A stretch of DNA of 64,000 nucleotides from Verrucomicrobiota bacterium. Its GTDB lineage: Bacteria > Verrucomicrobiota > Lentisphaeria > JABSQK01 > JAJFLO01. The stretch lies in contig JAJFLO010000257.1 in NCBI GenBank assembly GCA_021772675.1, forward strand, positions 1-64,000, written 5' to 3'. The notes under the pieces were generated by a model. That model was not told where the DNA came from. It saw only the letters and a program-made list of their open reading frames with translations, and did not search any database. Positions 46,399 through 57,228 of the stretch are shown in pieces. Both the position numbers and the translations under genes were made by a program. How positions within the stretch are numbered: position 1 is the stretch's first letter; each line of letters starts with the position of its first letter.

Positions 46399-49300
46399 AT
46401 GCAAATGTTTAAAAAGGCAAAATCAAACGTTAAATTCGCTGAGCTTGAAAAAGAAATTTTATCATTTTGGGATACTAATGACACATTCCAAAAGTCCTTA
46501 AAACAACGAGAAAGCAACGAAGAATACGTGTTCTACGACGGACCGCCATTTGCAACAGGCTTGCCTCATTATGGTCACTTATTAGCCGGCACCATCAAGG
46601 ATGTTGTACCAAGATATCAAACCATGCGCGGTAAATATGTTGATCGTGTATTTGGCTGGGACTGCCATGGATTACCTATTGAAAATGAAATGGAGAAAGA
46701 ATTAAACATAACCAGTAAACATGAGATCGAAGAATATGGCATCGACAAATTCAATGAAGCTTGCCGAAGCATAGTTTTGCGTCATACTTCAGAGTGGGAG
46801 ACAATCGTAAAACGAATCGGAAGATGGGTTGACTTCGAAAACGGCTACCGAACCATGGATAACACCTATATGGAATCCATCTGGTGGGTGTTTAAGCAAC
46901 TATGGGATAAAGAATTAATTTATGAAGGTCATAAAATACTTCCGTATTGTCCAAGATGCGCAACACCGTTATCTAACTTTGAAGCTAATCAGGGATATAA
47001 GGAGGTAAACGATCCTTCAATTACCATTCGCTTTAAGCTTAAAAACCAGGATAATACCTTTATTCTTGCCTGGACGACAACACCATGGACGTTACCATCA
47101 AATTTGGCACTCGCAGTTGGGCAGGACATAAACTACGCAATGGTTCAAGATGGTAACGAACGCTACATTTTGGCTAAAGACCGGTTAGATGTTTATTATA
47201 AAAAAGATTCACTGCCAATGATTATAAAGGAATATAGAGGAGCAGAGCTCTGTGATTTCAGATATACGCCCTTATTCCCCTACTTCGAAAATCTGGAAGA
47301 TCAGGGTGCGTTTAAGGTTATAATTGGAGATTTTGTATCGACCGAGAATGGAACCGGGGTTGTCCATATTGCGCCTGGATTTGGTGAAAATGATGCCTTG
47401 GCAGGCAAAAAAAACAATATCCCTTCTGTATGTCCAATTGATGCAGAATGTCGATTTACCGAAGAAATATCAGACTACAAAGGGCGATTTGTTAAAGACG
47501 CAGATCAGGATCTAATTGCTCATTTGAAAAAGGAATCTATACTGGTTCATAAAACAAAGTATCTCCATAACTATCCGCATTGCTGGCGCTGTGATTCGCC
47601 TCTTATTTATAGAGCAATTGCAACATGGTTTGTTAATGTCGAACTCATCAAAGATCGATTACTAAAATGTAATGAACAAATAACTTGGATGCCTGCTCAT
47701 ATTAAAACAGGTCGATTTGGAAAATGGTTGAGCAATGCCCACGATTGGGCAATTTCCCGCAATCGATATTGGGGATGCCCTCTCCCAATCTGGAAAAATG
47801 ATGATTCCGGAGAAACCATCTGTGTCGGTTCTATAGCTGAACTTGAGCAATTAAGTGGTAAAACTGCCAATGATATACACAAACATTTTATTGATGACAT
47901 CGAAATTAAATCCAAATCCGGTGCTATGCTCAACAGAGTTCCTGAGGTCTTGGACTGCTGGTTTGAAAGTGGATCAATGCCGTATGCGCAAAAGCATTAT
48001 CCATTTGAGAATAAAGAATGGCTCGATAGCCACTTTCCTGCGGATTTTATTGCGGAAGGATTAGATCAAACCCGTGGGTGGTTCTATACGCTCATTGTTA
48101 TTGGTGGTGCTTTATTTGACAAACCTCCGTTTAAAAACGTAATAGTAAATGGCCTTATTTTAGCCGAGGATGGCCGCAAAATGTCAAAACGGCTAAAAAA
48201 CTATCCTTCACCTGAATACATAATGGATAAATACGGAGCAGACGCATTAAGATTATGCTTGCTATCTTCATCCGTTATGCGTGGAGAGGATCTACGTTTT
48301 TCAGAAAAAGCAGTGAAAGAAATAATTAGATCAGTGCTTTTACCCATGTGGAATTCTTACAGTTTTTTTGTTACCTATGCTGCTGTCGATAAATGGGTGC
48401 CTAAACTTACGTTTAAGGAGCTCCAAGTCCATCTAAAAAATCCACTTGACCGCTGGATTATTTCACAACTTTACGGCCTTACTTCAAACGTGAAATACAA
48501 TATGGACCAGTATAATCTTCAGACAGCAGCTGCATGCTTTGCCGAATTCATTGATAACTTAACCAACTGGTATATAAGACGCAGTCGACGTCGATTTTGG
48601 AAAAGTCAAAATGATAATGATAAAGATGAAGCCTATCACACACTATATTTTACTTTAATTACATTTTGTAATACAGCTGCACCCTTTATCCCATTTATAA
48701 CAGAATCAATCTACCGAAATCTGAAGACTTCATTGATGCCTGATTCTGTTCACTTAACCGATTTTCCTGTGCTGCCTGAGGCTTTTTTAGATAGAACTCT
48801 CGATGGCATTATGTCTCGTGCCATTCGAGCGGTTTCCTTAGGCCGCCATCTAAGAAGCCAATCCGGGATACGCACACGTCAACCATTAAATTCAGTTTAC
48901 CTTGTCTCCATGAATGCCAACATCAGACAAGATTTAGAATTAATGAAACCTGTCATTGCTGAAGAACTCAATGTAAAAAAAGTTATGATTGATGAAAACG
49001 AAGAGAAACTCGTCAACTTATCTGCCAAAGCAAACTTCAAGAAATTGGGACCTAAATTAGGCAGCAACATGAAGCATGCTGCTGTTTCAATTGCAAATCT
49101 GAATTATTTAGAAATAAACAAATTGCGAGATGGACAAACCATCGAATTAAATATAGCAAACGAAGTCACAATTAATTTAACATTGAGTGACATTGAGATT
49201 TGCAGGGAAGAAAAGGCCGGATTGATGGCCGCAAATGATAGCGATATAACCGTCGCTCTTGATTTAACTCTAACCGAAACTCTGAAATTAGAGGGTTGGG

Positions 49301-49539
49301 CACGAGAAATTGTAAATCGGATTCAAAATATGCGTAAGGAGTTAAATCTTGACGTTGCCGATCGGATATTAATAGAGTACTCAGCACCCGAGTTTATCCA
49401 AAAAGCAATCTTTGAATTCAATTCGTATATCACCGAAGAAACTCTCGCGACAACTATCATGAATTCAGAAAAAAGCCCTCAAATGGAATTATTTATGATA
49501 GACAATAACGAATGCTATTTTGTAATTCAAAAATCTTAA
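46399..49539 (+). CDS. ileS: Isoleucyl-tRNA synthetase, type 2 (eukaryote-like)
   Basis: A 1046-residue class I synthetase charging tRNA-Ile. The HIGH motif is HYGH at 57-60 within YDGPPFATGLPHYGHLLAGT, and KMSKR is at 594-598. GWDCHGLPIENEMEKEL, WTTTPWTLPSN (editing domain), VHIAPGFGENDA and LDQTRGWFYTL are all present. Length, HYGH and the long C-terminus without a Zn ribbon mark the type 2, eukaryote-like form that is often naturally mupirocin tolerant. ATGs at 46399 and 46405 are both possible. Confidence 0.96.
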   Translation: MQMFKKAKSNVKFAELEKEILSFWDTNDTFQKSLKQRESNEEYVFYDGPPFATGLPHYGHLLAGTIKDVVPRYQTMRGKYVDRVFGWDCHGLPIENEMEKELNITSKHEIEEYGIDKFNEACRSIVLRHTSEWETIVKRIGRWVDFENGYRTMDNTYMESIWWVFKQLWDKELIYEGHKILPYCPRCATPLSNFEANQGYKEVNDPSITIRFKLKNQDNTFILAWTTTPWTLPSNLALAVGQDINYAMVQDGNERYILAKDRLDVYYKKDSLPMIIKEYRGAELCDFRYTPLFPYFENLEDQGAFKVIIGDFVSTENGTGVVHIAPGFGENDALAGKKNNIPSVCPIDAECRFTEEISDYKGRFVKDADQDLIAHLKKESILVHKTKYLHNYPHCWRCDSPLIYRAIATWFVNVELIKDRLLKCNEQITWMPAHIKTGRFGKWLSNAHDWAISRNRYWGCPLPIWKNDDSGETICVGSIAELEQLSGKTANDIHKHFIDDIEIKSKSGAMLNRVPEVLDCWFESGSMPYAQKHYPFENKEWLDSHFPADFIAEGLDQTRGWFYTLIVIGGALFDKPPFKNVIVNGLILAEDGRKMSKRLKNYPSPEYIMDKYGADALRLCLLSSSVMRGEDLRFSEKAVKEIIRSVLLPMWNSYSFFVTYAAVDKWVPKLTFKELQVHLKNPLDRWIISQLYGLTSNVKYNMDQYNLQTAAACFAEFIDNLTNWYIRRSRRRFWKSQNDNDKDEAYHTLYFTLITFCNTAAPFIPFITESIYRNLKTSLMPDSVHLTDFPVLPEAFLDRTLDGIMSRAIRAVSLGRHLRSQSGIRTRQPLNSVYLVSMNANIRQDLELMKPVIAEELNVKKVMIDENEEKLVNLSAKANFKKLGPKLGSNMKHAAVSIANLNYLEINKLRDGQTIELNIANEVTINLTLSDIEICREEKAGLMAANDSDITVALDLTLTETLKLEGWAREIVNRIQNMRKELNLDVADRILIEYSAPEFIQKAIFEFNSYITEETLATTIMNSEKSPQMELFMIDNNECYFVIQKS

Positions 49540-49564
49540 AACCATTAAAAATGAATAATGAAAA

Positions 49565-50401
49565 CTAAGGTAGTTCAATATACTGAAAAAAATTGTCCGC
49601 AATCTTTGAAGATGCAAAAATTACATGATCGCGAATTTTCCACCGCTGAGAATGATCACTATCCAGAAAATAATTTTTTGAGTTAATTTGCGTATCTAAA
49701 ACTCTCCTTGACCCAACAAATCTACCAACAATATTTAGCTTTTGCAGCATTGGCAACCCTCCAGCCAAATCCCACAGTTTAAGGTTTGCTATATATGCGT
49801 GATACCTGTCGACCAAAAGATAGGCAAGTGGCATCACTGCACAACAAATGGTGTGGACTGGATTTTCAACATGGAATTTGCCCTTTTTTGACATATCCTG
49901 AGTGATCGCGATCAAGCCTGTTGACGAAGATTCTCGAGTATACTCTTTCAATATGAGAAACTCATGATTTTTCGCATTGTCTTTAACGTTGATAAAATAA
50001 ACATTATTACCATCTGAAATAAAGATCTCTCTTGTGACCGGTAGATAAATGGCACCTTCGATCAAATTGGCATTTTCTGAGTAACCAATTGATATGCCCC
50101 AATTTGGAAGATGATTAGCGTACGAAACTGTGCCATCAATTGGATCAACAACAAACATCGAATTTTTAAATGAATTTTGGATATAATCATTCGATTTATA
50201 CTGAATGGTTTCTTCTCCGATCAAAAACTTCCCTACTTCTGGTTTGTCGAGTAATTGAGCAAAGAGATTCTCAATTTCACAATCAGCATTCGTGACAATG
50301 CTTCCATCTCTTTTTACGCTACAAGACGGATTTTGATAATAATGAAGAGCGATATTACCTGCTTCAATCAAAATCTCGATTATTTCCTTCGTATTCCACA
50401 T
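49565..50401 (-). CDS. Inositol monophosphatase family protein
   Basis: A 278-residue Mg-dependent phosphatase of the IMPase/CysQ superfamily. Motif A is FVVDPIDGTVSYANHLPNWG, the upstream Glu pair is in LIGEETIQ, KRDGSIVTNADCEIE is the usual N-terminal substrate loop, and motif B is the variant LKLWDLAGGLPML (family: WDxAAG). Substrate may be inositol phosphate, PAP or a sugar phosphate. It stands alone on the minus strand between plus-strand genes. Confidence 0.88.
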   Translation of the reverse strand: MWNTKEIIEILIEAGNIALHYYQNPSCSVKRDGSIVTNADCEIENLFAQLLDKPEVGKFLIGEETIQYKSNDYIQNSFKNSMFVVDPIDGTVSYANHLPNWGISIGYSENANLIEGAIYLPVTREIFISDGNNVYFINVKDNAKNHEFLILKEYTRESSSTGLIAITQDMSKKGKFHVENPVHTICCAVMPLAYLLVDRYHAYIANLKLWDLAGGLPMLQKLNIVGRFVGSRRVLDTQINSKNYFLDSDHSQRWKIRDHVIFASSKIADNFFQYIELP

Positions 50402-50529
50402 AATTCAAAATGATAATAGAAAAACTTAATGATAATCAGAAACAGAAACTTAACTGGCATTACAATTATACTCTAATATATTAGCCTGTTGAAATTCCGC
50501 AATAAATAAAATACCCGTATGCATATCAT

Positions 50530-53500
50530 ATGAAAATTCTAAAAATTACATTTAAATCTTTATTATTCTTTGCCTGCATTCTACTTTTAAACCTATCATT
50601 TACATATTCAGGCAATGCTAATACGGTTACTGTCCAGCCATTTCAAATGAAAAAGGGAAGAAAAGTATGGGGCGTTGTTTTGCGTCAATCTGACCACCAT
50701 TTTGTTGTTGCCTTACCTTATGAAGTCATAGAAATAAAAAGAAGGGATGTGATGATTCCAGGCAACATGGCCCCTGAAGCAAATAAAGTTGATGAAATTT
50801 TAACGATCATAGAAAACGCTATTGAAGGGGAGGAATTTGAACGAATTAACCCTATGAGGCCCACACTGTCAGATGCCATCTCAGCTTATGAAGCTATCGC
50901 TAAACCCTTTATCGAGTCTCAAATAGAAACACCCCACCAAAGGCAAGACTGCTTAAAACAGGCCCTTTCATATTATCAAAAAAGGAAACTGGGCATACCA
51001 AAAAGCGTAAAAGCGCTGAAAATTAGCAATGATGTTAATGACCTTGCCAAAAAGCATAGAAACAAACAATTAAAGTTCAACATTATTATTTTTGAGCAAA
51101 TCATAAAATACCGAAATGATTTATTGACACTAGTTGATCTCTTTAAAAAGGCGGAAAAAGCCAAATCTGAATCTCTTAAAGTGCTTTCAAACATTTATCA
51201 AGAAAGCTACGAACATCTCCAAACTGTTGCCATAAATAAGTTTATTCACTCTAAATCAACTGAAAAAAGCCTAAAATTGATGACTGCTCTCAGTAAGGGT
51301 GGGGCAGTTGCTCCTGATTATGAAAACAAATTTTATATTTTCATAGACAAATGCTTGGAGAATATCAGCGCATATCGTGCAACACTTACTTCTCAGATTG
51401 ATACCATTTTTATATTAACTGGAAAAATTGAATTACAGCAAAGAAATATTTCCAAAACTACCTCAAATCTCCGGGACATCGAAGATTTTTTAGTCAGTTT
51501 ACATGATCTTGTTTTTGGATCTCAATCAAAAAAATATAGGGCGCTTTTGAACGAAAGTATTGGAAAAAATAAAGCGATTTTGGATGAGGGGATGAAGCGA
51601 AAGGAATTGATACTGGAAATCAGATCTAATATCAGACAAGCCAAACTGAGTTATGAGAAAGATCTCTACGAAAACGCATTAGAGCAATTCAGGAAAATTC
51701 AATCTACTATAGCAAATTCAACATTGCCAAAAGGGGATGTTTCAAACGGTATAAGTAATTTCATCATCCAGTCTGAAGCTTTGTATATTTTGCAAAAAAT
51801 TCAGAATCCTGACGGCAAAACTTTAGATGACATGGAATCACTTATAAATGAAAGCACACGATTTATTGAAAAAAATGATTCACTATTAAATTCTCTTAAT
51901 ATTTCAACGGATGGATTCAGAAAAGATATAGAAAAATTGGGCAACTACCGAGAGTTTTATAGACGATTTCAATTATTAAAAAAAGGCCAAAGTGAAGTGT
52001 CCGTAAAATCATGGAATAGAATCATCGACATAGACAGTTTATTAGTTTCACTAGGTACCAATATCAATCAACATGCTATAAATGTTTGGAAGTCATTCCT
52101 TGACCAGAATCAAGATCAAATATTCAAAAATGCGGTCTCAAATTTTCTAAATGATGTAAAGACAATCAACCAAAAAAATTGGTCACTATTCGAGTCTCTC
52201 GTTCAGTATTGTAAATTAAAAAATAATGGGCCGAAAGCACAGTTGTTAATGGAAAAAATCACACCATTATTAAACACGTCAAATGACACGTCATTTTCTA
52301 ATGAACTGCTAGAACTTAAATTGGAAATTGGAGTTTTATATGTTGCAAACAATCAATTGGATCAAGCCTACATTTTGTTCAGAGAAATCGAATCGGAATC
52401 ACCCGAATTTGCTAAACTAAAATATATTGGTGAAATGATAGCCTTCCATCTTCAAAAATTGGGAGGTTCTCAAGAAAAAAATGAACCATTGGCAGCTCTG
52501 AAAAACTATCAAAAAATTGGGACTGAATACCCAAGATTTGCAGAAAAAAACAAGATTTTTGAAAAGATAATTTCTCTCGAATTCGACATAGAAGCTGATC
52601 AGATTAAAGAGGGAGTAGTAAGAGATTTAGATATACTCGAAAATTTATGTAGGGACTATAAAGGAAAAATTGGAAATATAAAAATTGTAAGGGAAAAAAG
52701 TGATGGATTAAAAAATCGTTATGAGAAGCTTTGGCAAACGGGAGATTATGACAAAGCAGTCACGACCTACATAGAATTTGCCAAAAACTATGTAAATTTT
52801 TCTAAGGAAACAGATCTTATCAATGAACTTTTTGATGGGATATCGACACATATTTACAAAATGTTGCAAGAGTCAAGAAAATCACAAAAACCATTACCAA
52901 ATACTTTGATAAAGGGGTTAGAAAATTTAATTAAAAATTTTCCACTTCAAAGTTCGAAAAATCGGTTAGATATCTGGTTCGTAGATCTAAAAATAGCCAG
53001 AGCGAATGATTATATCCGAACAGGACAAATTGTTAGGGCATTCGAAGTTTTTCACGAATTAGTAGAGACAAACCCGGAACTAATAAATCCAGATACAAAT
53101 TTAGAAGAAAAGAATCCTAATACTAACAAAATCAAAGAGCTGAAGGTAAGAATTGATCGTTTAAGTTGGAAGTATAAACTTGAAAAATGGTTGACCCCCC
53201 TTGGCATCGCAGTCAATAATACATATGATATAGTCGCATTGATTTTTGCCTTACTTATTTGGCCATTTTTTCTGTTTAGAGCCTACAATGTGGGAAAACA
53301 AAAAGGACACTTGAGCTACCGCCTCATTCATTGCGTTGTTGTTTTTTTCATATTTTTAGCGTTGCAATGTGCGTTTGTATACGGCAAATATCCTTTTTAC
53401 AAGTCATTTATTTTCGCATTCACTCTGCCAATTGTATTTTTTCATTGTCTTGGATTTTCAACTTATCTATTCTTTCCATTAATCTATTGTGAACGTATCC

Positions 53501-56500
53501 TGAATATTGAAACTAGTATTAATAATTTTCTGACTCTCCCAATATTCAATAAATTAGGCGTTGTGACGAAACTTGCAGGTGTATTTAGTAAGGATATCGC
53601 CAAGCGGAAAAATGACATTCCTCTATTACATGATCGCACATTGTATATGATCGAAAAGGCAAATTATAAATCAACAGTTAATCCTGAAGCCGGGTATGAA
53701 TCGTTTTTGAAACTTATCCAGCGCCTTAATCAAGTACTCGTCAAATCAAATACCTGGAAACGACACTACAGTACCTGTATTTACAATCTTGGCGCCATTG
53801 CTTACCATTTAGAGAGAGAACAGGATGCGATTCAATATCTTGAGCAACATCTTGAATATGAACCAAAACATATCGAGACCCGAAAAATGCTGGTCGATCT
53901 ATTTTACGAAAAGGGAAAATTTGATGATGCAATTCCTCACTTGAAAGTGTGTCTGGCAGCGTATGGAAAAGACAACACTTTCTGGTTTAAGCTGGGTCGA
54001 TGCTTTTTTGAGACGGGTAAATTCGAAGCTGCGTTTAAGTGCTTTACATCAATTGGATCTAAGGATAGGGACACATTGTTTTACGGTGCTAGATCGTACG
54101 CGAAAGCAGGAAAGTTGAAAAATGCCATAGAGTGGTATCAAATTCTATTAAAACAATGCCCAAACGACAATCAGGCAATTTATCATTTGGCATCTTCGTT
54201 CGCATATTTTAAAGAAGACAATAAAGCAATAAAAATTGTTTCACTGTTAGGCGAAGATGACCCTTATTACTCACGAGCACAAGTTATCATCGGCAATATG
54301 TTCTTCAGATCTGATAAACTTGTTGAAGCAGGCGAGGCATTTTTTAATATATTGCAAAATGATCCGGATTGCATTCAGGCTTTGGTTGGTTTAGGGCAAC
54401 TATCAATAACAGCAAATGAAAAAGAAAAAGCAATCGACTTCTTCCAACAGGCCAAATCTATAGACGACACATACCCTCCGGCAAACTATTTCCTTGGCAT
54501 GTTAATTGAAACAACAGAAGTTGATCGTGCAGTTTTGCTATATGAACATGCAGCTGTATCAAGTGATTTTAAGCTTTTAGCAGAAAGACGACTTGGCCGG
54601 ATATACTTTTTCAAAAATGACTATGCTAGTGCGATTGACCACTTCGGGATTGCCGTTTCAGAAGGCGAATCCTCTCCCTGGTACCTATACTTATATGCAT
54701 TTTCACTAGTATCCAAAAACGAAATTGAAAAATGTAAAACGGTGCTTGATAATATTTTTGCAAGCGGACAGGATGATAGTGAATGGAAATCAAATGCTGC
54801 AAATGCCATGTATTCATTGGGGTTACAGTTATTTGAAAAAGATTCGTACACCTCAGCATTAAAATGCTTTGAATTTCTGAAAGAAATCACGTCCCGCGCA
54901 GAGATTCCATCTGAACTTAATGACCTTATAGAAGAAGCAAATTTAAGAATGGTTGTTCAACTTATCGTAAACGAAGATTTTAATACCGCCTTTACCTCAT
55001 TACGTTCACTACAGGAGCAAACAACAAATGATAAACTAAAACAATTATGCATGTATTATTCCGCGCTGGTTTACCTTTTCGCAGATCAGAACACAGAAGC
55101 AAACAAATTGTTAAACGCATTAATGAAAAAAGATAGTAGTAATTCAAGGTATCTATATCATTTGGTTATTGCCGAATTGGGATTGGGTAATGATAAACAG
55201 GCTGCAGACCTACTAATTAAACTAAGAGACCTTTCAGATATTCCCGAAAATATTCGTATCGGTATGCAAACGGTAAGAGCCTATCTGGAGGCGAAACAAG
55301 GTAAATTAAAAAATGCCGAACATTCTTTAGCGGATATCCCAGAATTATTAATTAATTTTCCTGGAGTTAAATATTTGGATCAGCAAATTTTAATTTTACG
55401 AATATTTTATCTTTGTCACGCAAGAGATTCCAAAAAGATACATACGCTTATACCCAGGTTAAACGAGGATACTCAAATCGAAGCGTCTGCCCTACATGCA
55501 ACTGCCGCAGTCGAATGTGGTGAATTAAACGTTGCAATGGATATTATTAAACCTTTTTTCGATAAGTCTGACACAAACAAGAAATTGTTCAGTATACTTT
55601 CGTCTGAATTGGCGCTTAAGGCCATAAAAGACAAAAACTACAATAAGGGCAGAGAGTATTTAGAGGGAATTCCTTCCGCTGCAGAAGAGATCAACAATGT
55701 ATGCCTTTTGTTGGGCATGTCAGAGGAACTCGAAAATGTTGAAAATATTGAATTCATAAGCAGTGCCATAGATAACTTAACCGAATATTTAAGTAAACAG
55801 CAAGACAAAGCACTTCTGCAAATGCTGGTACATAATCTTGGAATTCTATATTTAAAATTTGCGATTTTAAGTGAAGAAAATGTTGTGGATAAAGGAACAA
55901 TAAAAGACATTTGGAACGAATGTCTAAATTTTTGGGATGAACATATTTTAACAAATATCGACTATTGGAATCACATTCAGGAGAGATTCTCCACAACACC
56001 GGAAAAATTAAAAGCCTTTTCTAAAAATGACGTCGATGTCATCTTTAGAAAATTTCTGAAGGAAAATTTTGTAGATATGTTCATTTCATACATTATGACC
56101 TACCTCAGCAAATCTAATGAAGCTGGAATTGAAAGACATATTTTTAATTTGAAGAGAATCGGCGAAAAATCCGGATACACAAAAGGTTATTTTGAACAAC
56201 TTAATTCCGAGTACCAAACTTATTCTAAAACCTTGAACCCTCAAGAAAATCAAATCCAAACTTGGGCTAAGAGCATTGTGAATTTACTGGTCCAACATAA
56301 TATTAGTGAAATTTTGTTACAGCCCGAAGCCAAAGAGCTAAAACAACGCTTTGAAATATTTCAGAGATGTAAAACTAAATATGCAACTCCTGCTGATTAT
56401 AAGGTCGTTCAAAAACAATATAATACTTATTTAATGGATGCTCTTCATGAAGGAATTTCTGGTAATTTTACTGAAGCGGGGAAAAAGATTGAAAAGTTAT

Positions 56501-56673
56501 TTGATGACAAATGCCCTCCTGGAATTATTAATGAAGTCATGACAAAACATATCACTACATTAAGAGAATCCTGTCTTCTTCCGGAAAACGAAGTTGCATT
56601 AAAAGGGGAATTTGAAAATCTATACTCGCTTGTTAAAGGTAAGAAGGTAATAACTGAAACTAAGTTTATGTGA
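50530..56673 (+). CDS. Giant TPR membrane protein (2047 aa)
   Basis: A very large protein of unknown function. A signal-like N-terminus (KSLLFFACILLLNLSFTYSG) leads to a long, Lys/Glu-rich helical part (about 100-890). Three or more membrane helices follow at about 905-990 (DIVALIFALLIWPFFLF, LIHCVVVFFIFLALQCAFVY, FIFAFTLPIVFFHCLGF). Then come many tetratricopeptide-like repeats from about 1070 to 1650, such as AIAYHLEREQDAIQYLEQHL, FKLGRCFFETGKFEAAFKCF and ALVGLGQLSITANEKEKAID. The C-terminus is helical without motif. It may be an envelope scaffold with helical arms on each side of the membrane. The J-like gene follows after 26 bp and probably belongs with it. Confidence 0.85.
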   Translation: MKILKITFKSLLFFACILLLNLSFTYSGNANTVTVQPFQMKKGRKVWGVVLRQSDHHFVVALPYEVIEIKRRDVMIPGNMAPEANKVDEILTIIENAIEGEEFERINPMRPTLSDAISAYEAIAKPFIESQIETPHQRQDCLKQALSYYQKRKLGIPKSVKALKISNDVNDLAKKHRNKQLKFNIIIFEQIIKYRNDLLTLVDLFKKAEKAKSESLKVLSNIYQESYEHLQTVAINKFIHSKSTEKSLKLMTALSKGGAVAPDYENKFYIFIDKCLENISAYRATLTSQIDTIFILTGKIELQQRNISKTTSNLRDIEDFLVSLHDLVFGSQSKKYRALLNESIGKNKAILDEGMKRKELILEIRSNIRQAKLSYEKDLYENALEQFRKIQSTIANSTLPKGDVSNGISNFIIQSEALYILQKIQNPDGKTLDDMESLINESTRFIEKNDSLLNSLNISTDGFRKDIEKLGNYREFYRRFQLLKKGQSEVSVKSWNRIIDIDSLLVSLGTNINQHAINVWKSFLDQNQDQIFKNAVSNFLNDVKTINQKNWSLFESLVQYCKLKNNGPKAQLLMEKITPLLNTSNDTSFSNELLELKLEIGVLYVANNQLDQAYILFREIESESPEFAKLKYIGEMIAFHLQKLGGSQEKNEPLAALKNYQKIGTEYPRFAEKNKIFEKIISLEFDIEADQIKEGVVRDLDILENLCRDYKGKIGNIKIVREKSDGLKNRYEKLWQTGDYDKAVTTYIEFAKNYVNFSKETDLINELFDGISTHIYKMLQESRKSQKPLPNTLIKGLENLIKNFPLQSSKNRLDIWFVDLKIARANDYIRTGQIVRAFEVFHELVETNPELINPDTNLEEKNPNTNKIKELKVRIDRLSWKYKLEKWLTPLGIAVNNTYDIVALIFALLIWPFFLFRAYNVGKQKGHLSYRLIHCVVVFFIFLALQCAFVYGKYPFYKSFIFAFTLPIVFFHCLGFSTYLFFPLIYCERILNIETSINNFLTLPIFNKLGVVTKLAGVFSKDIAKRKNDIPLLHDRTLYMIEKANYKSTVNPEAGYESFLKLIQRLNQVLVKSNTWKRHYSTCIYNLGAIAYHLEREQDAIQYLEQHLEYEPKHIETRKMLVDLFYEKGKFDDAIPHLKVCLAAYGKDNTFWFKLGRCFFETGKFEAAFKCFTSIGSKDRDTLFYGARSYAKAGKLKNAIEWYQILLKQCPNDNQAIYHLASSFAYFKEDNKAIKIVSLLGEDDPYYSRAQVIIGNMFFRSDKLVEAGEAFFNILQNDPDCIQALVGLGQLSITANEKEKAIDFFQQAKSIDDTYPPANYFLGMLIETTEVDRAVLLYEHAAVSSDFKLLAERRLGRIYFFKNDYASAIDHFGIAVSEGESSPWYLYLYAFSLVSKNEIEKCKTVLDNIFASGQDDSEWKSNAANAMYSLGLQLFEKDSYTSALKCFEFLKEITSRAEIPSELNDLIEEANLRMVVQLIVNEDFNTAFTSLRSLQEQTTNDKLKQLCMYYSALVYLFADQNTEANKLLNALMKKDSSNSRYLYHLVIAELGLGNDKQAADLLIKLRDLSDIPENIRIGMQTVRAYLEAKQGKLKNAEHSLADIPELLINFPGVKYLDQQILILRIFYLCHARDSKKIHTLIPRLNEDTQIEASALHATAAVECGELNVAMDIIKPFFDKSDTNKKLFSILSSELALKAIKDKNYNKGREYLEGIPSAAEEINNVCLLLGMSEELENVENIEFISSAIDNLTEYLSKQQDKALLQMLVHNLGILYLKFAILSEENVVDKGTIKDIWNECLNFWDEHILTNIDYWNHIQERFSTTPEKLKAFSKNDVDVIFRKFLKENFVDMFISYIMTYLSKSNEAGIERHIFNLKRIGEKSGYTKGYFEQLNSEYQTYSKTLNPQENQIQTWAKSIVNLLVQHNISEILLQPEAKELKQRFEIFQRCKTKYATPADYKVVQKQYNTYLMDALHEGISGNFTEAGKKIEKLFDDKCPPGIINEVMTKHITTLRESCLLPENEVALKGEFENLYSLVKGKKVITETKFM

Positions 56674-56699
56674 TAACGCTAAAAATATAGGATCGAATT

Positions 56700-57170
56700 A
56701 TGCCGATACTTCCTGATGAAAAAAATCCTTTAATAAAAAACGATATTTACGAAATATTAAAGATTGATCCAAATGCAACCGAAAGTGATATAAAGAGTTC
56801 ATTAAAAAACTATTCGGTAAAATCGCTCCCTAAAGAGCAACAAAAAAAAGCGCTGGATAAGCTAAAAGAATCACTACAAGCTCTCAAAAGCAGCAATAAC
56901 AGGGTAAGAATTAATGCATTAAAAATTGACAAAGTCGACTCTAAAACTGTTGAGAAGCGTCTAAACCATCTACCAAATTTAAAAACTGCAAATTTACAAC
57001 TGCCTAAACCAGATCTTTCATACGTTTATATCGAAGGGCAATCCTTAGAAATTGCAGAAACGGACTTCCAACCAGCAAAGAAAGTCAAAGATCTTGAATT
57101 GGATTTAAATTCAATAAATTATTTGTTGTACAAAAATAATATCGAACAACATATTATTTTTGAAATTTAA
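56700..57170 (+). CDS. J-domain-like small protein lacking HPD
   Basis: A 156-residue protein. Residues about 14-60 (DIYEILKIDPNATESDIKSS ...) read like helices I and II of a DnaJ domain, but the His-Pro-Asp loop is absent and the second half is not J-like. The rest (LPNLKTANLQLPKPDLSYVY) has no recognised family. Without HPD it should not stimulate DnaK ATPase. It is cotranscribed with the giant TPR gene just upstream, so an adaptor role there is plausible. Confidence 0.7.
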   Translation: MPILPDEKNPLIKNDIYEILKIDPNATESDIKSSLKNYSVKSLPKEQQKKALDKLKESLQALKSSNNRVRINALKIDKVDSKTVEKRLNHLPNLKTANLQLPKPDLSYVYIEGQSLEIAETDFQPAKKVKDLELDLNSINYLLYKNNIEQHIIFEI

Positions 57171-57228
57171 TTTTCCTATTCTGCAATCTTGCTTTCAGCC
57201 TTTAAAAACCAAACATGGTAAATAAAAA

